Below are positions 1 through 19,437 of a stretch of DNA of 62,000 nt, piece by piece. This stretch comes from Neocallimastix lanati (nom. inval.) (Eukaryota; Neocallimastigomycota; Neocallimastigomycetes; Neocallimastigales; Neocallimastigaceae). A program made the translations under genes and the position numbers. The DNA is taken from the NCBI GenBank assembly GCA_016946835.1, contig JACVTC010000013.1, positions 1,597,501 through 1,659,500 on the forward strand, given 5' to 3'. The notes under the pieces were generated by a model. That model ran no database searches. It had not been told where the DNA came from and saw nothing but the letters and a program-made list of their open reading frames with translations. Position 1 is the stretch's first letter. Every line of letters starts with the position of its first letter.

Positions 1-1468
1 TCATCTTCCTTTAATTCTAAAATAAATCATTATAAAAATAACATTATTATTATTCATTAATACTATACTAATAACTTCATAATATATCTACATATATATT
101 TTTTTTTAAAAGCTATTACTATTATTATTACTATTACTATTACTATTACTATTACTATTACTATTACTACTATTATTATTATTATTATTACAATAAAAAA
201 AATATAAACTTACGATTAAGTTCTTTTTCATGATGATGATAAACATTTTTAATGTTATTGATCCAGCCACCCATAAAACCTAAATCTTCATCTTCCTATA
301 TTTACAAATTTAAAATATAATATAATTAATAAGTATTAATATAGATTTTTATAATATTTATTTTTATTAAAAAATATATATATATATATAAATAAAAATA
401 AAAATTCAAAAAAAAAAATTATTATATTTACCAAACTAGCAGCAACGCCACCACAGTGGGTATGACCTTTTTTATTATATAAAAAAAAAAAAGTATACAT
501 ATATTTGTGTTATTATATTAATTTTTTTTTTTAATATTATTTTTTTTTAAATAACAATAATTTATTATTATTATTTTGTTATTGCTATTTTTACTATTTT
601 TATTATTATTATTATTATTATTGTTGTTGTTGTTGTTGTTACTATTTCATATTAAAAATATGAATAAAAATAAAAATAAAAAAAAATACATACCACAAAC
701 AATAATGTACTCAACCTTTAAATGTTCAACAGCGTATTGAATAACACTTCCACTGTTGAGGTCATTTTTACGAATAACATTGGCAATATTACGATGAACA
801 AAAACTTCACCGGCATCAAGACCAGTAACAGAAACTGGAACTCTAGAATCAGAACAACCTATTGTATTACATTATTTATTTATTTATTTATTAATAGAAT
901 AAATAACAAATTAAAAAATTTTTATTAGCATTAGTTCATTTTAATATTTTTTTATTTTATTCTTTATTTTGTTTTATATCTTTATATATATACATATATA
1001 TCTTTATATATATATATATATATTCCTTATTTTTTTTATTCTTTATTTTATTTTATTCTTTATTTTATTTTATTCTTTATTTTATTTTATTCCTTATTTT
1101 ATTTTATTTTTTTTACACTATTCTATTTAAAATAAGTAATATTTTCAAAATAGCCTACCAATGAATAAAACTTTTGGGTGTTGTCCTTTAGCTAATTCTT
1201 TATAAAAGTCTGGATCAGTACTAGTTTTGTTTTCAATGACTTTCTTATTGTTTTCTAAAATATTTTTTAATAAGTATTGGTCATCCTTAATGTAGGTCTT
1301 TTTATTTTCACCATTGAAGGAAGTGAACTTGAAAAAGTTTTGTGAAGCCTATTTAAATAATATTAGTATGGTAATTAAATTAAATAATTAGTTTTTCCTT
1401 TCTAAAATTAATATAAAAAATATATATACTATTTTATAATAATAACATACTTCGTTGCTAGATAACAT
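1..1468 (-). CDS. Beta-class carbonic anhydrase, six exons seen, 3' end outside the window
   Basis: Zinc enzyme that interconverts CO2 and bicarbonate, supplying bicarbonate for carboxylation reactions. Exons on the minus strand: 1468-1451, 1348-1159, 858-694, 466-432, 295-214, and 16-1 continuing off the edge. All junctions are GT-AG and keep one frame, giving 168 visible residues. The protein starts MLSSNEASQNFF. The beta-CA zinc site is complete: CSDSR at residues 71-75 (Cys71 ligand, Asp73/Arg75 dyad) and HTHCGG at 126-131 (His126 and Cys129 ligands). It continues as VAASL and then a C-terminal part with [10 protein letters not shown]. No signal or transit peptide is evident at the N-terminus, so a cytosolic enzyme of the yeast Nce103 kind is likely. 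Exon 1 encodes only six residues; it was chosen because it supplies an ATG in frame with a GTATGT donor. The family call is near certain; the first exon is less so. Confidence 0.93.
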
Positions 1469-3385
1469 GTTTAATTAGTAATACTTTTTTTTTTTTTGTA
1501 TAAAATAAAATTTTAAATTCGAAATGAATAATAATATTATATATTAAATTTGAATAATGATAGAATAATAATGATACAAAAAAAATTTTTTTATTTTTCT
1601 CGAGACTTTTTCACTCTTTATATAGCTTATCTTAAAATAAAAAAAAAAAAGTTAATTTTGAAAAGAAGATGAAAATAAATAAAGTTTATTAAAATTTTAT
1701 AAATTTTATCTCTACTTTGATATATTTCATTTATTTTAAATTTTTTTTTTTTTTTTTTTTTAGCCATAATTAATTTTTTCATTTATATTCATTAATAAAT
1801 ATATTTATATTTAATATTTATATTTATATTTATATTTAATATTTATATTTATATTTATATTTAATATTTATATATATATATACATTTTTGTTTCAATATA
1901 TTATTTATTTTACTTTTATTTTATGATATTTCCTAATAATAAATAAATAAAGCCTAATTCTCAATAAATAATAATTAATTGATATTGATTTCTTTCTTTT
2001 TTTTAATTAAATCATACAACTAATAATTTTTTAAAAAAAAATTATAAAATAAAGTTTTTAATTAAAAAATTCCCAATATAGTAATAGTAATATAATAAAG
2101 TTTTTTTTATCTATTTATTTATTTATTTATTTATTATTTATTTATCTATTTATTATTTGCATATTATTTATTATTATATATATTTATTATTTAATTATTT
2201 ATTATTTATTAATAAATACTCTTTTTATTATTTATTATTTATTATTTATTAATAAATACTCTTTTTATCATTTTTTATTTATTATTTATTAATAAATACT
2301 CTTTTTATTATTTATTTTTTATTATTTATTAATAAATACTCTTTTTATTATTTATTATTTATTATTTATTAATAAATACTCTTTTTATTATTTATTATTT
2401 ATTATTTATTATTTATTATTTATTATTTATTATTTATTATTTATTATTTATTATTTATTATTTATTATTTATTATTTATTATTTATTATTTATTATTTAT
2501 TATTTATTATTTATTATTTATTATTCAATTATTTATTATTTATTATTTATTATTTATTATTTGTTTATTTTAATAAATATAATTAAAAATAAAAATTCTC
2601 AATTGTTTAAATAATTTTTTTAAAATTTAATTTAATTCATATAATTTTTAAAATTAAAGTAATTTTCATATATCTTATTTAGACTATTATTAAATATTGG
2701 TTCATATATTATAATATATTTATTTATAATTAATTCCATATATTAAAAGTCGGAAACTTTTTAAAAAAAAAAAATTTATGTAATTTTTAATTAATGGTTA
2801 ATATTTCAGCTATTTATTTAATTGTTCATGTATTCATTTACATATAAATATAAATAATCCATTCATTTATTTAAAATATAATGACTTGTTCATTTACTAA
2901 TACTTTTCTCAAAATGAAATTAAATTGAAAATGACCTTCTGACAAACAAACAAAAAAAAAAAAAATTGAAATAAAATGGAACACAAAATATAAAAAAAAA
3001 ATTTTTAGAATCAAATAAAATAAAATAAAATAAAATAAAATAAAATAAAAAAAAATAGAAATAGAAGGCATTAATTTAATTTTATTTTTTATTTTTTATT
3101 TTTTATTTTTTATTTTTTATTTTTTATTTTTTATTTTTTATTTTTTATTTTTATTTTTATTTTTTATTTTTTATTTTTATATATTCAAAAGTAGAGTTGA
3201 ATGAATATTCACGAGTAGTTTTGTCATATGCAGAGTGAAGCCCTAAATTAGCCTTTATTCATTTTCTATCATCTGAAAAAGTTTTAATTTTATTCTACCA
3301 GAAGAAATAAAAAGATAAAAAAAAAAAAAAAAGATAAAACAAATGCATTCATATTTCAATTCATTAAAGGAATAATAAGAAGTAG

Positions 3386-3419
<34 letters not shown>

Positions 3420-5049
3420 TAATAAAAAAAAATAAAATAATAAAAAAATATAATATAATATAATATAATATAATATTATATAATATAATATAATATATAA
3501 CAATATTGATTAGTAGTATCTTTCAATTATTATTATTATTATTATTATCACTGTTTTTATTACTATTAATTATAAATCAATATATCCGCTATTCTTGTAA
3601 AACTCACTTTTTTACTTATTTATATGAAAAATAATCCATAAACTTTTCTTTTTGTAGACAAAAAAAAAACTCCAGATTGGACTTATTTCAATAAATTCAT
3701 ATCTTGTTAATAAAACTAATTTTTATTAATTATTATTATTACTTTTCTTTTCTTTCTTTTTTTTTAAAGTACCCTCAATGATTTTAATTATATTAATTCT
3801 GTTAATGATTTATTTTAATTATTTATTTTAATTATATTAATTCTGTTAATTATTTATTTTAATAATATTAATTCTGTTAATTATTTATTTTAATTATTTA
3901 TTTTAATGATTTATTTTAATGATTTAATTATATTAATTATATCATTTTTTAATTATTTAATTATATTAATATTATTATTTATTAACTGTACTGATTATTA
4001 TTAATTAATTATATACTGCATATTATCTATTAATTATTTATTAACTATTTAATTATACTATTTACTATTAATTATTTATACTCTTCTGTTCATTCTACAC
4101 ATAAATTTTATTTATATTAAAATTTTTTTTGTTTTGAATTTCTAATATTTTCTGTTTTATATTATTATCAAATTAATTAACATTTAAAGTTTTATTTTTA
4201 TTTTCATTTATTAAATTATTTATTTATTTATTATTTATTTATTTATTATTATTATTTATTTATTTATTATTTATTTATTTATTTATATTTAATGAAAAGT
4301 TTTAAATTAAAAAAAGACACATGATAATTACTCTGATACGCGGGACTTTTATGTGCAATAATTTATAAGCAGTGGGTTTTAAATAATGGTAGTTTAGTAA
4401 ATTTTATTAATAAAATTATAATATTCGTACAATTAAAATAATAATTCTAATTCCTTAAATTTTACAAGAGAGTTCTCTATTTCTAATATAAATAATTTAA
4501 TCTATTTATAAGAAATAGGTAATCTATTAATTATATATTCTAATATATAGAAATATATAAATTTTATATGAATTAAAGTATTATAATTATTATAATTATA
4601 ATAATACATATTGAAATAAAATAAAATAAAATAAAATAATTATTATCAAAAAGATATAAATTTTAATATTTAATAATTATTATTAATATACAAATATGTT
4701 ACTACACATATTTGTTATATATCAACTCTATTCTTTTAAACTTTTTAAAAATGCCATGAAGAGTTTTAATAATTTTTTTTTTTTTTTAAAACATATAAAA
4801 TAAAATAACAAATAATTAAATAATAATAATAATAATAATAATAATAATTATAAAATAACCATAATAAATGTATTTATTTTGTTTTTAATTCACTTTATTT
4901 ATTATATTTCATTTTTTAATTTTAAAATTATGATTAAAAAATGTAAAAGATATCTTAAAGTTTAAAAAAAAAAAAAAAAAAGATTAAAGAAATTGATTAA
5001 AAGAAGTCATAAATCATATTTAAATTTTAAAAATATTTCTGCATCATGT
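1469..5049. other. Intergenic low-complexity DNA
   Basis: No coding exon or RNA gene seen. It holds A/T homopolymers, (ATTTTTT)n at about 3085-3170, AT-rich pentamer and tetramer arrays (for example TTATA repeats near 3450-3495), and the repeat module listed separately at 2211-2560. Short open frames here (such as 2871-3071 and 3255-3503 on the minus strand) translate only to Phe/Tyr/Ile-rich low complexity. The upstream region of the carbonic anhydrase gene lies in 1469-2000 without a recognisable promoter element. Confidence 0.6.
2211..2560. repeat. Tandem module with TTATTAATAAATACTCTTTT core, then (TTATTATTTA)n
   Basis: A unit of roughly 55-65 bp containing TTATTAATAAATACTCTTTT recurs five times between 2211 and 2395. 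It then runs into a long TTATTATTTA array to about 2560. A single related unit with TTAATAAATACTGTTTTTAT appears at about 28477-28500, so the module is dispersed in this genome and not only locally duplicated. Confidence 0.75.
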
Positions 5050-5217
5050 AGTTATTGTACTGGTCTTGTCTTTCCTTCTAGCTAACTTTTATATACTTCA
5101 TTGTGTGTACTGGGGATCTAGGACTTTTACTTTGAAAAAATTAGAGTGTTTAAAGCAGGCTTATGCTTGAATACATTAGCATGAAATAATAGAATAGGAC
5201 TTTGGTTCTATTTCGTT
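5050..5217 (+). pseudogene. Fragment of 18S rRNA gene (V4 region and flank)
   Basis: This block stands out in base composition from its surroundings and reads as small-subunit rRNA. AAAAAATTAGAGTGTTTAAA, CAGGCTTATGCTTGAATACA, TTAGCATGAAATAATAGAAT and AGGACTTTGGTTCTATTT follow each other in the order seen in fungal 18S rRNA just after V4. The preceding TCTAGCTAACTTTTATATAC and GGGGATCTAGGACTTTTACT look like a gut-fungal V4 arm. Only about 170 nt are present; the rest of 18S, the ITS and 28S are absent, and small changes (GTTTAAA for GTTCAAA, CATGAAAT for CATGGAAT) suggest decay. It is an orphan rDNA insertion, not a functional rRNA gene. The left boundary is approximate. Confidence 0.85.
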
Positions 5218-5546
5218 GAAATAAATAAATTAAAAAAAGTTATTTTTTCAACTCATAAAATATAAAATATAAATATATTATAAAATATAAATAAAATATA
5301 AATAAAGGTTTTTTTTTTCATTAAACGATTTATTAAATATTAAATATTATGAAACAAAGAAGAAAGAAAAAAAGATAGAAATATATTTAAAATTTTATTA
5401 ATATTTATTAATATTTTATTAATATTTTATTCATATTTTTATTCAATTAAAATAAATTATTATATAAAGTGTTTTAAAACAAATTAAAAAACAAATTGAT
5501 GTTAAATAATTCATAAACAAGAAAAATTAAATAAATAAATAAATAA

Positions 5547-5581
<35 letters not shown>

Positions 5582-6877
5582 AGAAATAAATAAATAAATA
5601 AATAAATAAACAAATAAATAAATAAATAATATAGAGATTATTAATTAATCCTTTTTAATTTAAACATAAAAAAATTTTATCCCATTTAAATAATATAAAT
5701 ATTTTTATTCATTATTTATTTATTCATTATTTATTTATTCATTATTTATTTATTCATTATTTATTTATTTATTTATTTATTTATTATTTATTTATTATCT
5801 ACTTATTTATTTATTTATTTATATTAATATTTATATTAATTTTTTCCTCTTCATAAATCTAAAGAAAAAAAAAAAAAAAAACATCAATTAATAAATAAAT
5901 AAATAATTAATTATTTTATTAAATATAAAAATTTTCCCTATCCAATAATTTTTTTTTTTTTTTTTTTGTTTTATTTTATTTAATTTTTTCTTTAAGAATC
6001 AAATGATTCATTCATTTGTTTATATTAATTTTCTAAATAATTAATTTTCAATTTAAAGATTTTATGGGTATTTTTTATCCAAGATGGCTTTCTTTTATAT
6101 AATTAATCATTTTTATTAAGAAAAAATAATAATTAAAATACCTAACATATATAATAATATTTTAGGATTGCTTTTAACAACTAAATAAAAAATAAAATAA
6201 TTCAATTAATTCAAATGAAAAGAAATTTCTTTTTTTTTTATTTTTTTAAGCAAATAATTAAAAAAGATAAAAATAAAATAAATTTATTATAAAAAAAATT
6301 AATTTCATGTGATAATTTTTTTTTTATAATAATAAATATAAAATAGAAATAGAAATAAGTAAAAATAACAACGATATACTTTTAATATAAATAATGTTAG
6401 GTTTGATTATTTCTTTTGTATTCATATTATCTCCTTAAAATAATTCAAAAAGAATAAAGATATAAAAAATATACCAAAAAAAAAAAAAAAATAAAAAAAA
6501 ATAAAAAATAAAAAAAAATAAAAATTATTATTAATATAAGTAAATATTAATTATTTTTTGAAGGGATGATTAATTTTTATATTATATTGTTGTTGTTTTA
6601 AACTACAATTGGTAACGATTGTATTATTATAATTATTATCGAGATATTTGGTAAATATTTTTTATAATAATAATATATGAAAAAACAGATTTTATTTATT
6701 TAAAAAAATGTATATGAGTAATCTTATGTATATTTTTTATTATATATTAATAATATAATTTATATAATTGGTATAATTTATAATAAATTTTTTTTTTTTT
6801 TTTTTTTGTTCTTTTTCTTTTTCTTTAATTAATATTTATATATAAAAAATATATTAATTTTATTTATTATATCATAA
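5218..6877. other. Intergenic, 3' flank of the BBOF1-like gene
   Basis: AT-rich low complexity with an (AAAT)n array at about 5530-5630, repeated TTATTTATTCATTA units at 5705-5770 and several homopolymers. No conserved coding or RNA signal seen. Confidence 0.6.
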
Positions 6878-11897
<5,020 letters not shown>

Positions 11898-14382
11898 TTT
11901 TCCCTTTTTTTTTTTTTTTTTTTTCTTTATTTCTTATGAAGTATGTCTTATCAGTTATTAAGGAAAAAAATTTTTTTTTTTTTTTTTTTTGTTTTCTATA
12001 TTATTAATAATATTGTTTTAGCTTGTAATATAAAAATTATTTCCTGATATTAAAAAATTTTATTTTATTTTTTTTCTTCTTTTCTTTCACTTTTTCTCAT
12101 AAAACATTTTTCTTTTTTTTTTTTTTTTTTTTTTTATCCTTTTTTCCTTTTTTTTTTTTTTTCTGTAAAACGTAAGTTCTAAATAATTAATTAATATTGT
12201 TATTAAATTTCAGATATCTCTTTTCTTCTTTTTTATTTTATATCAATATCCTTTGGTATATTTTTATTATGTTAAAAGATAAATTATGAATTGTTTCAAA
12301 ATGTATTCTAATTATTATTATAATATTATGATTAAATAAAAAGAGGAAACAAATCCTTAGTTATGTTATTAAATACAAATACAGGTATCAGATATTCTGA
12401 TAATTCGAATTTTCTTTCCAATTTCTTTTCAATTTCCCTTTTTATTTATACTATATTTTTTTTTTCTAAATGTATTCCTTTATCTTTAAATAGAATCAAA
12501 ATAATAATAGATCGTTTTTTTTTTTCTTTTTGAATATATATATATATGTATTTATATTTATAACCTTTTGTAATAAAAAAAATTTTTTTTTTATTAGTTA
12601 AATTTTTTTTATTATTATTAATTTTATTAATACCAAATATCACTATTGCTTTATATTTATTATGTATTCTCTTTCTTTTTCTGATATAATTTTCATATTC
12701 TATTAATCATTAATAATAATTATATAAAAACAATTAAAATAATGCTTTCCTTTTTTTGATTTGAAATTTTTTTTTCATTTTTTTTTTTTTGTTTTTTAAA
12801 ACTGTAAAAATTTTAATTTTTATTAACTATTAAAGTTTTTATTTTAATTATGTTTTTTTATTTTTTATTTTATTTTATTTTATTTTTTTTTTTTTATGGT
12901 TATTTATAAACTTTAAATTACTTTGAATTATTTTCATAATATCTATCTAATATATTATCTATATCTATTTAACCCTTAACAGCAGCAGCATTTTTTTTTT
13001 TTTTTTTTTTTATTCTTAAAAATTCAAAATATGGTTTTTTATTAAGTATTAATAAACATTTTTTTTTATTTTTTTTAATAAAGTAAATCTTTTTTTTTTT
13101 TTTTTAAATATATATGAATAAATAATACTATTATTTTATAAATGTTTGCTGTCAATAAATTTAGTATATTTTTAATCATAAAAAAAAATTTTTTAATTTA
13201 ATTTATCTATATTTCATATATAATTAAATAATAAAGTATTATTTTAAAGATTAGGATTTATATAAGAACTATTAAAATGATAATTATATATATATATATA
13301 TATTTTATTATTTATTATTTATTATTTATTATTTATTATTTATTATTTATTATTATTATTATATTATTATTATTATTATTATTTATTATTTATTATTTAT
13401 TATTTATTATTTATTATTTTTATTTATTATTTATTATTTATTATTATTATTATTATTATTATATTATTATTATTATTATTATTAGTATTCTGTACTATTT
13501 AAGATAAATATTAATAAAGACAATTTTATAAATATTTTATTATTTAAAAATTATTTTTTCAAATAATAAAATATAGATAATATAATATATATAAATAATT
13601 AGAAATATATCATAAAATTTTTATAACAAGAATTAAAATATTATACTTTTCACCGAATTTAATTTATTAAAGTTAAATTTCTTGATACAACAAATAAAAC
13701 ATGAATAATACAGATAAAAAATAAAATAAAATATAAAAAATAGTAAAATATAAAAAAACTTTTTACATAGTACAGATATTATTATTATTATTATTATTTT
13801 TTTTATTTAACTAAAAATTTTTATATTTTAATTCATACATTTTATTTTATTTTTTTATTTTTTTTTGCTAAAATAATGAAAATAAAAAAAAATTTTTTTT
13901 CTTTCTTTCTTTTTCTTTTTTTTTTTTTTCATTATTTTATTTGATTATTTGATTATTTGATTATTTGATTATATTTATCATTTATAGTAAATTCTAAAGT
14001 ATTAGTTGTATTATGATAAATTTTTAAAGTACTATTTACTAGCTGTTTGAAGTAAATTCTATTAGTATTAGATATATCAAAATCATATATATATATATAT
14101 ATATATTTTATTAAATATTTTGTAATAATTAATAATTAAAAAAAAAAATTTTTTTTTTCTTTTATTCATTAAATATCAAGGATTTGCTTTTTAATGTAAA
14201 AAAAAGGATAAAAAATCAAATAATAATAATAAATAATAATAAAATAAAAATAAATAATAATAAATAATAATAAATAATAATAACAATAATAATAATTATA
14301 GTAATAATAATAATAAATAATAATAATAAATAATAATAATAATAATAAATAATAATAATAATAAATAATAATAATAATAATA

Positions 14383-14480
<98 letters not shown>

Positions 14481-14500
14481 TAATAATAATAATAATAATA

Positions 14501-14540
<40 letters not shown>

Positions 14541-15752
14541 TAGAATAAAATTATAATTAAAAAGAAAAAACGGGGATGTTTTTTAAATTGAAATTAAAAT
14601 AATGAAATAAAAGTGATTTTAACAATAGTATTTATTTTTATTTTCTTTAATAGAGTTAAAAACTTGAAATAAACGATTGACTTTATTAGAAAAAAAAAAA
14701 AATCATGATTATTAACAAAAAAAAATTTTTTTTTTTTATTCCATCAAATTCTTTTATTAAACTTTAATTAATATAATTTCATAGAAAAAAAAATATATAT
14801 ATAAAATATATTATAAAATATATATAAAGAAAATTTTTTTTAAAGTTTTTTTTTTTTAGTTTTCGTAATTCATATATATATATATGTATTTTTTTTTTCT
14901 TATTATATAAAAATTACTAAAAATCATTATATTTATAAAAGTATAAGAATAAAAAGGTAATTATATAAAACCAATTGAAATAAAAAAATGTAAGATTATT
15001 ACTCATAAAAAGTAATAACAAAATAATTAAAAAGAGGATAAAAAAAAAAAAAAAAAAGAAAAAGACATTGTATTTTTTTTTTTTTAACTCGAATTTTACA
15101 AAAAAAAAAAAAATACTTCGAACCATGTATAAAGAAATTTTTCAGTAATATATATTAAAAAAAAAAAAAAAAGGATAATAATAAAAATAATCTTTATTAT
15201 CTTTTATTATATATATTTATGTATAAAGTTTTAATTTTGATGTTTTTGATATTTTAGTAAATATGTATATTTTTGAAAAATTTTTAAAAATCAACTCAAA
15301 ATTTCGAATTTTTTTTAAAAAAAAAGAATAAAAAAAATAAAATAAAGAGTTTAAAGATATTTAAGAATTATTTTTATTATTATCATTGAAATAATATTAT
15401 TGAAATAATATTATTGTGTATTGTACATTAAATAACTAAATAAAGGAATTAAATAGAAGAATCATTAAATATATATATATTAATAAAAAATTAAACTATT
15501 TTATATAAGTATACTAACCTTTTCTATTTATAAATTATTTTTATAAAATATATTAAATGTATATATATGCATATAAAAGAAATTAAAAAAAATTGATTTC
15601 TTACTTCAATTTATACCAAATAAATTTTATTTAATATTTATTTTCATATTATATTCATTTTTTATTTAATTCACAGTTATTTTTCTTCGAGTTAAAAATT
15701 ATATTTATTTTTATTATTATACCATTTTAATTTATAGTTATAAATATCAATA
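11898..15752. other. Intergenic region between divergent BBOF1-like and Hikeshi genes
   Basis: This 3.9 kb separates two divergently transcribed genes and should hold both promoters, though no specific motif is recognisable. It holds poly-T runs (12113-12135, 12150-12162, 12990-13010), TTATTATTTA arrays (13300-13490), the AATAAT array listed separately, and AT dinucleotides. No exon-like block seen. Confidence 0.6.
14217..14541. repeat. AAT/AAATAAT microsatellite array
   Basis: About 320 bp of AAT units regularly punctuated by AAATAAT, forming longer higher-order blocks toward the right end. Both strands are free of coding signal. It is the longest non-coding AAT array in the window. Confidence 0.9.
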
Positions 15753-16008
15753 ATGTTTGGCTGTATTGTTGGTAAAAATAAAAAAAAAAAAAAACTTTAA
15801 TTCAGATATATAAATCAATTTACCAATTAAAATAAAATTATAACAAGAAAGATAATAAAAGAATTATTTCATATATATATATATTAATCAATTCTTCTTC
15901 TTCTTTTTATTATTATTTTTTTTTTCAATATTTTTTATATAAAATTATAAAATTATACTATCTCTTTTAGCTGGAAGACTTGTAAGTTAATTTACAAAAA
16001 ATTTTCCA

Positions 16009-16056
<48 letters not shown>

Positions 16057-16769
16057 CATAAAAAAAAAAAAGAAATTGAAATTTTAATGATATTAAATTA
16101 TATTTTTATTAAAATTAATATGTCATATTTTTTTTCTTTTTTATACATATGTAAATATATAAAATAAAATAATTTATGTTGTATAGGTACAAACTAACGT
16201 TAATCAAGGTATCTATATGAAATATCAAATTAAAAATACAATTATATTAAAACCATACACATCATTCAATAGGACTTTATTAAAATTTAAATTTCAAAAA
16301 AAAAAAAAAAAATAATAATATATATATTTATAATACTAATTCTTTGAAAAAATAATTCTTTATTAAATTAAAAGTTGATACAAATAAGGTAAAATAAAAT
16401 AAAATATTTTTTATTTTAATATACTCTGAAGCTAGATTGAAAAAGCAATAATTGACAATAATAATTATTAATAATATAATAAATATGTATATATATATAT
16501 TGTTTTATTAAATTTTTTATAATATTATTTTTAATTGAAAATTTAATAAAATTGATGAACCATCTTTGATAAATAATTCATTTCTAAATAAAATTAATAA
16601 TACATTTATGCATATATATATACATATGGCAATACAACCATTTTTATTCATAAATATTTAATATACAATGATAATAGTATGTATTTGAACTTCCACAAGC
16701 TCAAGATATAAATCATATTGTTGTTTTCTTAACTGGTACTATGCCAGTAAGTTTTTTGTATCAATTATA

Positions 16770-16800
<31 letters not shown>

Positions 16801-16889
16801 TATATATATTATGATAATTATTCTAATATTTTGTTTAAAAATATTTATTTTATATTTATCATTATTTTATTTCGTTTTCTATTTTTTTT

Positions 16890-16923
<34 letters not shown>

Positions 16924-17158
16924 GTTCCCAGATGGTTACGCCGCCACTGTACACTTTTATTGGTATATATATTCAATTCATATAAAATAAAATAATGATT
17001 ATACAAAAAGCATGAATATAATAATTATAATAATAATAATAATAATAACAATAATAAAGTCATTAATAATAATAATTATAATAATAATAACAATAATAAA
17101 GTCATTAAAAATAATAATAATAATTGTAATAATAGTAATATATATAGTGATAACAACA

Positions 17159-17220
<62 letters not shown>

Positions 17221-18038
17221 TATAGTTAAAATAAAAAAAAAAAAAAAAATGTATATCTTAATAAAGGGAAAAGAATCTAATGTTTTTAATTTTACTTATA
17301 TATAATTTTTAAACAATATTAATAAAAATAGGCCTCAACCAACTCCAGATTGGAGATTATTAGGAATGTTAAGGTAAAAAAAATCTTTATTTCATATTAT
17401 AAATGTATTTCATTTTCATTAGATATTAAATATTTAAAGTATACAAATTCATAAAGAAAAGAATAAGAAAGGAAAGGAAAGGAAAGAACAGATAATTATA
17501 TATATATCAAATATTAATAAAAAATAGAAATGATAACAATGAATTAATAAATAACTATTACAATAACTATTTCAATAACTGTTAAAAAAAAAAAAAATTC
17601 ATTATTCATTATCATTTACATATTAGTTAAATTAATACAAATACTGATGTTATTTAAATTATATATTAAAAAATTACTTGATTTAAAAAAATATAGTCAT
17701 CAGTTACATTATTATTAGACATTTAATTGAACATCAATGATTTCAAATTTAATCCCCCAAAAAAAATTAGTTTTATCAATATATTATTAATAATATTAAT
17801 TATAACAACAACAACAACCATAAATAATAATTATAACAACAACAACAACAACCATAAATAGTAATAATTATTACAACAACAATAATAATAATTATAATAA
17901 TAATAAATTATGATAATAATATATTATGGCAAAAATAATTATAATAATTATAATGATAAAATAATAACAGTAGTAATAGTAATTAAATTTGAACTTTCAT
18001 TTTTTTTTTTTTCTCTTTTCTTTTCTTTTCTTTTCTTT

Positions 18039-18081
<43 letters not shown>

Positions 18082-18224
18082 AGTAATTATAATTATAATT
18101 TATAAAATTTAAAATAAAATTAAAAAATGAATTAAACATCATTAAAATTATTTATTTATTTAATAGTAACACAAAAAAATATAAATAAAAAAATATTTTA
18201 TTGATATACCATTATTATTATTTC

Positions 18225-18264
<40 letters not shown>

Positions 18265-18878
18265 TTTATAGTAATGATAAACCAAGTGCTATTTTTAAGT
18301 TAGCTAATGCTAAATCTATGCCAAATAATGATTCTCCATTTGGAGGTGCCTTCGGTGGTCCAATGATGGGCGGTGTCTCTGCTGAATTAGGTATTTCTAT
18401 TGAACCTATTGATCAAGTTATGGCTCAACTTCAATCTAGTGAAACGGTAGTGGCTTCGTCTAAAGCCTCTACCATGGCCAATGCTGAAAAAATTACTACA
18501 AAAGTTATTGAAAATTTATATAATTATTGTTCCAGTTTTTCAGATAAACTTTTAACTAATGCTCAAGGAGAACAATTCTTCCCATTAAAGGTAAAAGAGA
18601 TAAAAAAAAAAAAAAAAAAAAAAAAAATTAAATAATTATTATATATATATATATATTTATTTATTTATTATAGATGAGTTTTATGATTTTATTTATGATT
18701 TAAAGTTTAGGATTATATTTTAATTTATTTACATATAAATAAATAATTAATATATACTATTATTATTATTATTATTATTTTTTTTTTTTTTTTAAATATA
18801 AAATAGGTTATACAAGATTGGTATAACAATACTCTACGAAAGGTCAGAAATAATCCAAATTATTTCTTAAAAGATTAG
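15753..18878 (+). CDS. Hikeshi/OPI10 family protein, nine exons including a 14-nt micro-exon
   Basis: Homologue of human HIKESHI and yeast OPI10. Hikeshi binds FG-nucleoporins and carries HSP70 into the nucleus during heat stress. Exons: 15753-15771, 15971-15981, 16187-16208, 16375-16388, 16678-16746, 16925-16962, 17332-17373, 18272-18590, 18807-18878. The protein is 201 residues (human 197). It starts MFGCIVAGRLVQTNVNQVD, continues YVFELPQAQDINHIVVFLTG, TMPFPDGYAATVHFYWP and WRLLGMLSNDKPSAIFKL, has a Gly/Met-rich loop and SAELGISIEPI, and ends with VIQDWYNNTLRKVRNNPNYF. The first exons are minute (19, 11, 22 and 14 nt). The 14-nt exon was placed because without it exons 3 and 5 do not join in frame, and its translation (VDTNK) fills exactly the gap seen against family members. 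Family identity is clear. Confidence 0.95.
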
Positions 18879-19398
18879 AAATTAAAAAAAAAATTAATTA
18901 ATTAGTAATTAGTAATAATTTATGACAAATCCAAAGACAAATAATTATAATAATTATAATAGTAATAATAATAATAAAAAAAAAAAAAAAAAAAAAAATG
19001 AAGAAATAATAAAAAAAGTGAATAATTATAAATTATTCCATAATCATAATACTTTTTTTTTTTTTTTTTTTTAAATATTTATCTTTAACCTATTTTTATT
19101 ATTTCATAAAATATTTAAATAAAAAAAAAATTTATATTTTTTATTTTTTTTTAATTTTTTTATTTTTTTTTGCAAATTTTAAATTTATATCGTTTTATTA
19201 ATTTAAAAAAATAATTATATCATCCTAAATGTCATCCTAATTATTTATAAAAAAAAAAATTGTTACTAATATAAATTCATCATTATTATAATAGTTTAAA
19301 AAATATATATATATACTTTATTTATACTCTCTAATTATATATATATATATATATTTAATATTATATAAAAAATAATAATAATGATAAGAATGAATAAG

Positions 19399-19437
<39 letters not shown>

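Noticed and set aside
17012-17305. Ile-rich open frame of 97 codons
   Set aside because: It is an AAT/ATA microsatellite inside an intron of the Hikeshi gene.
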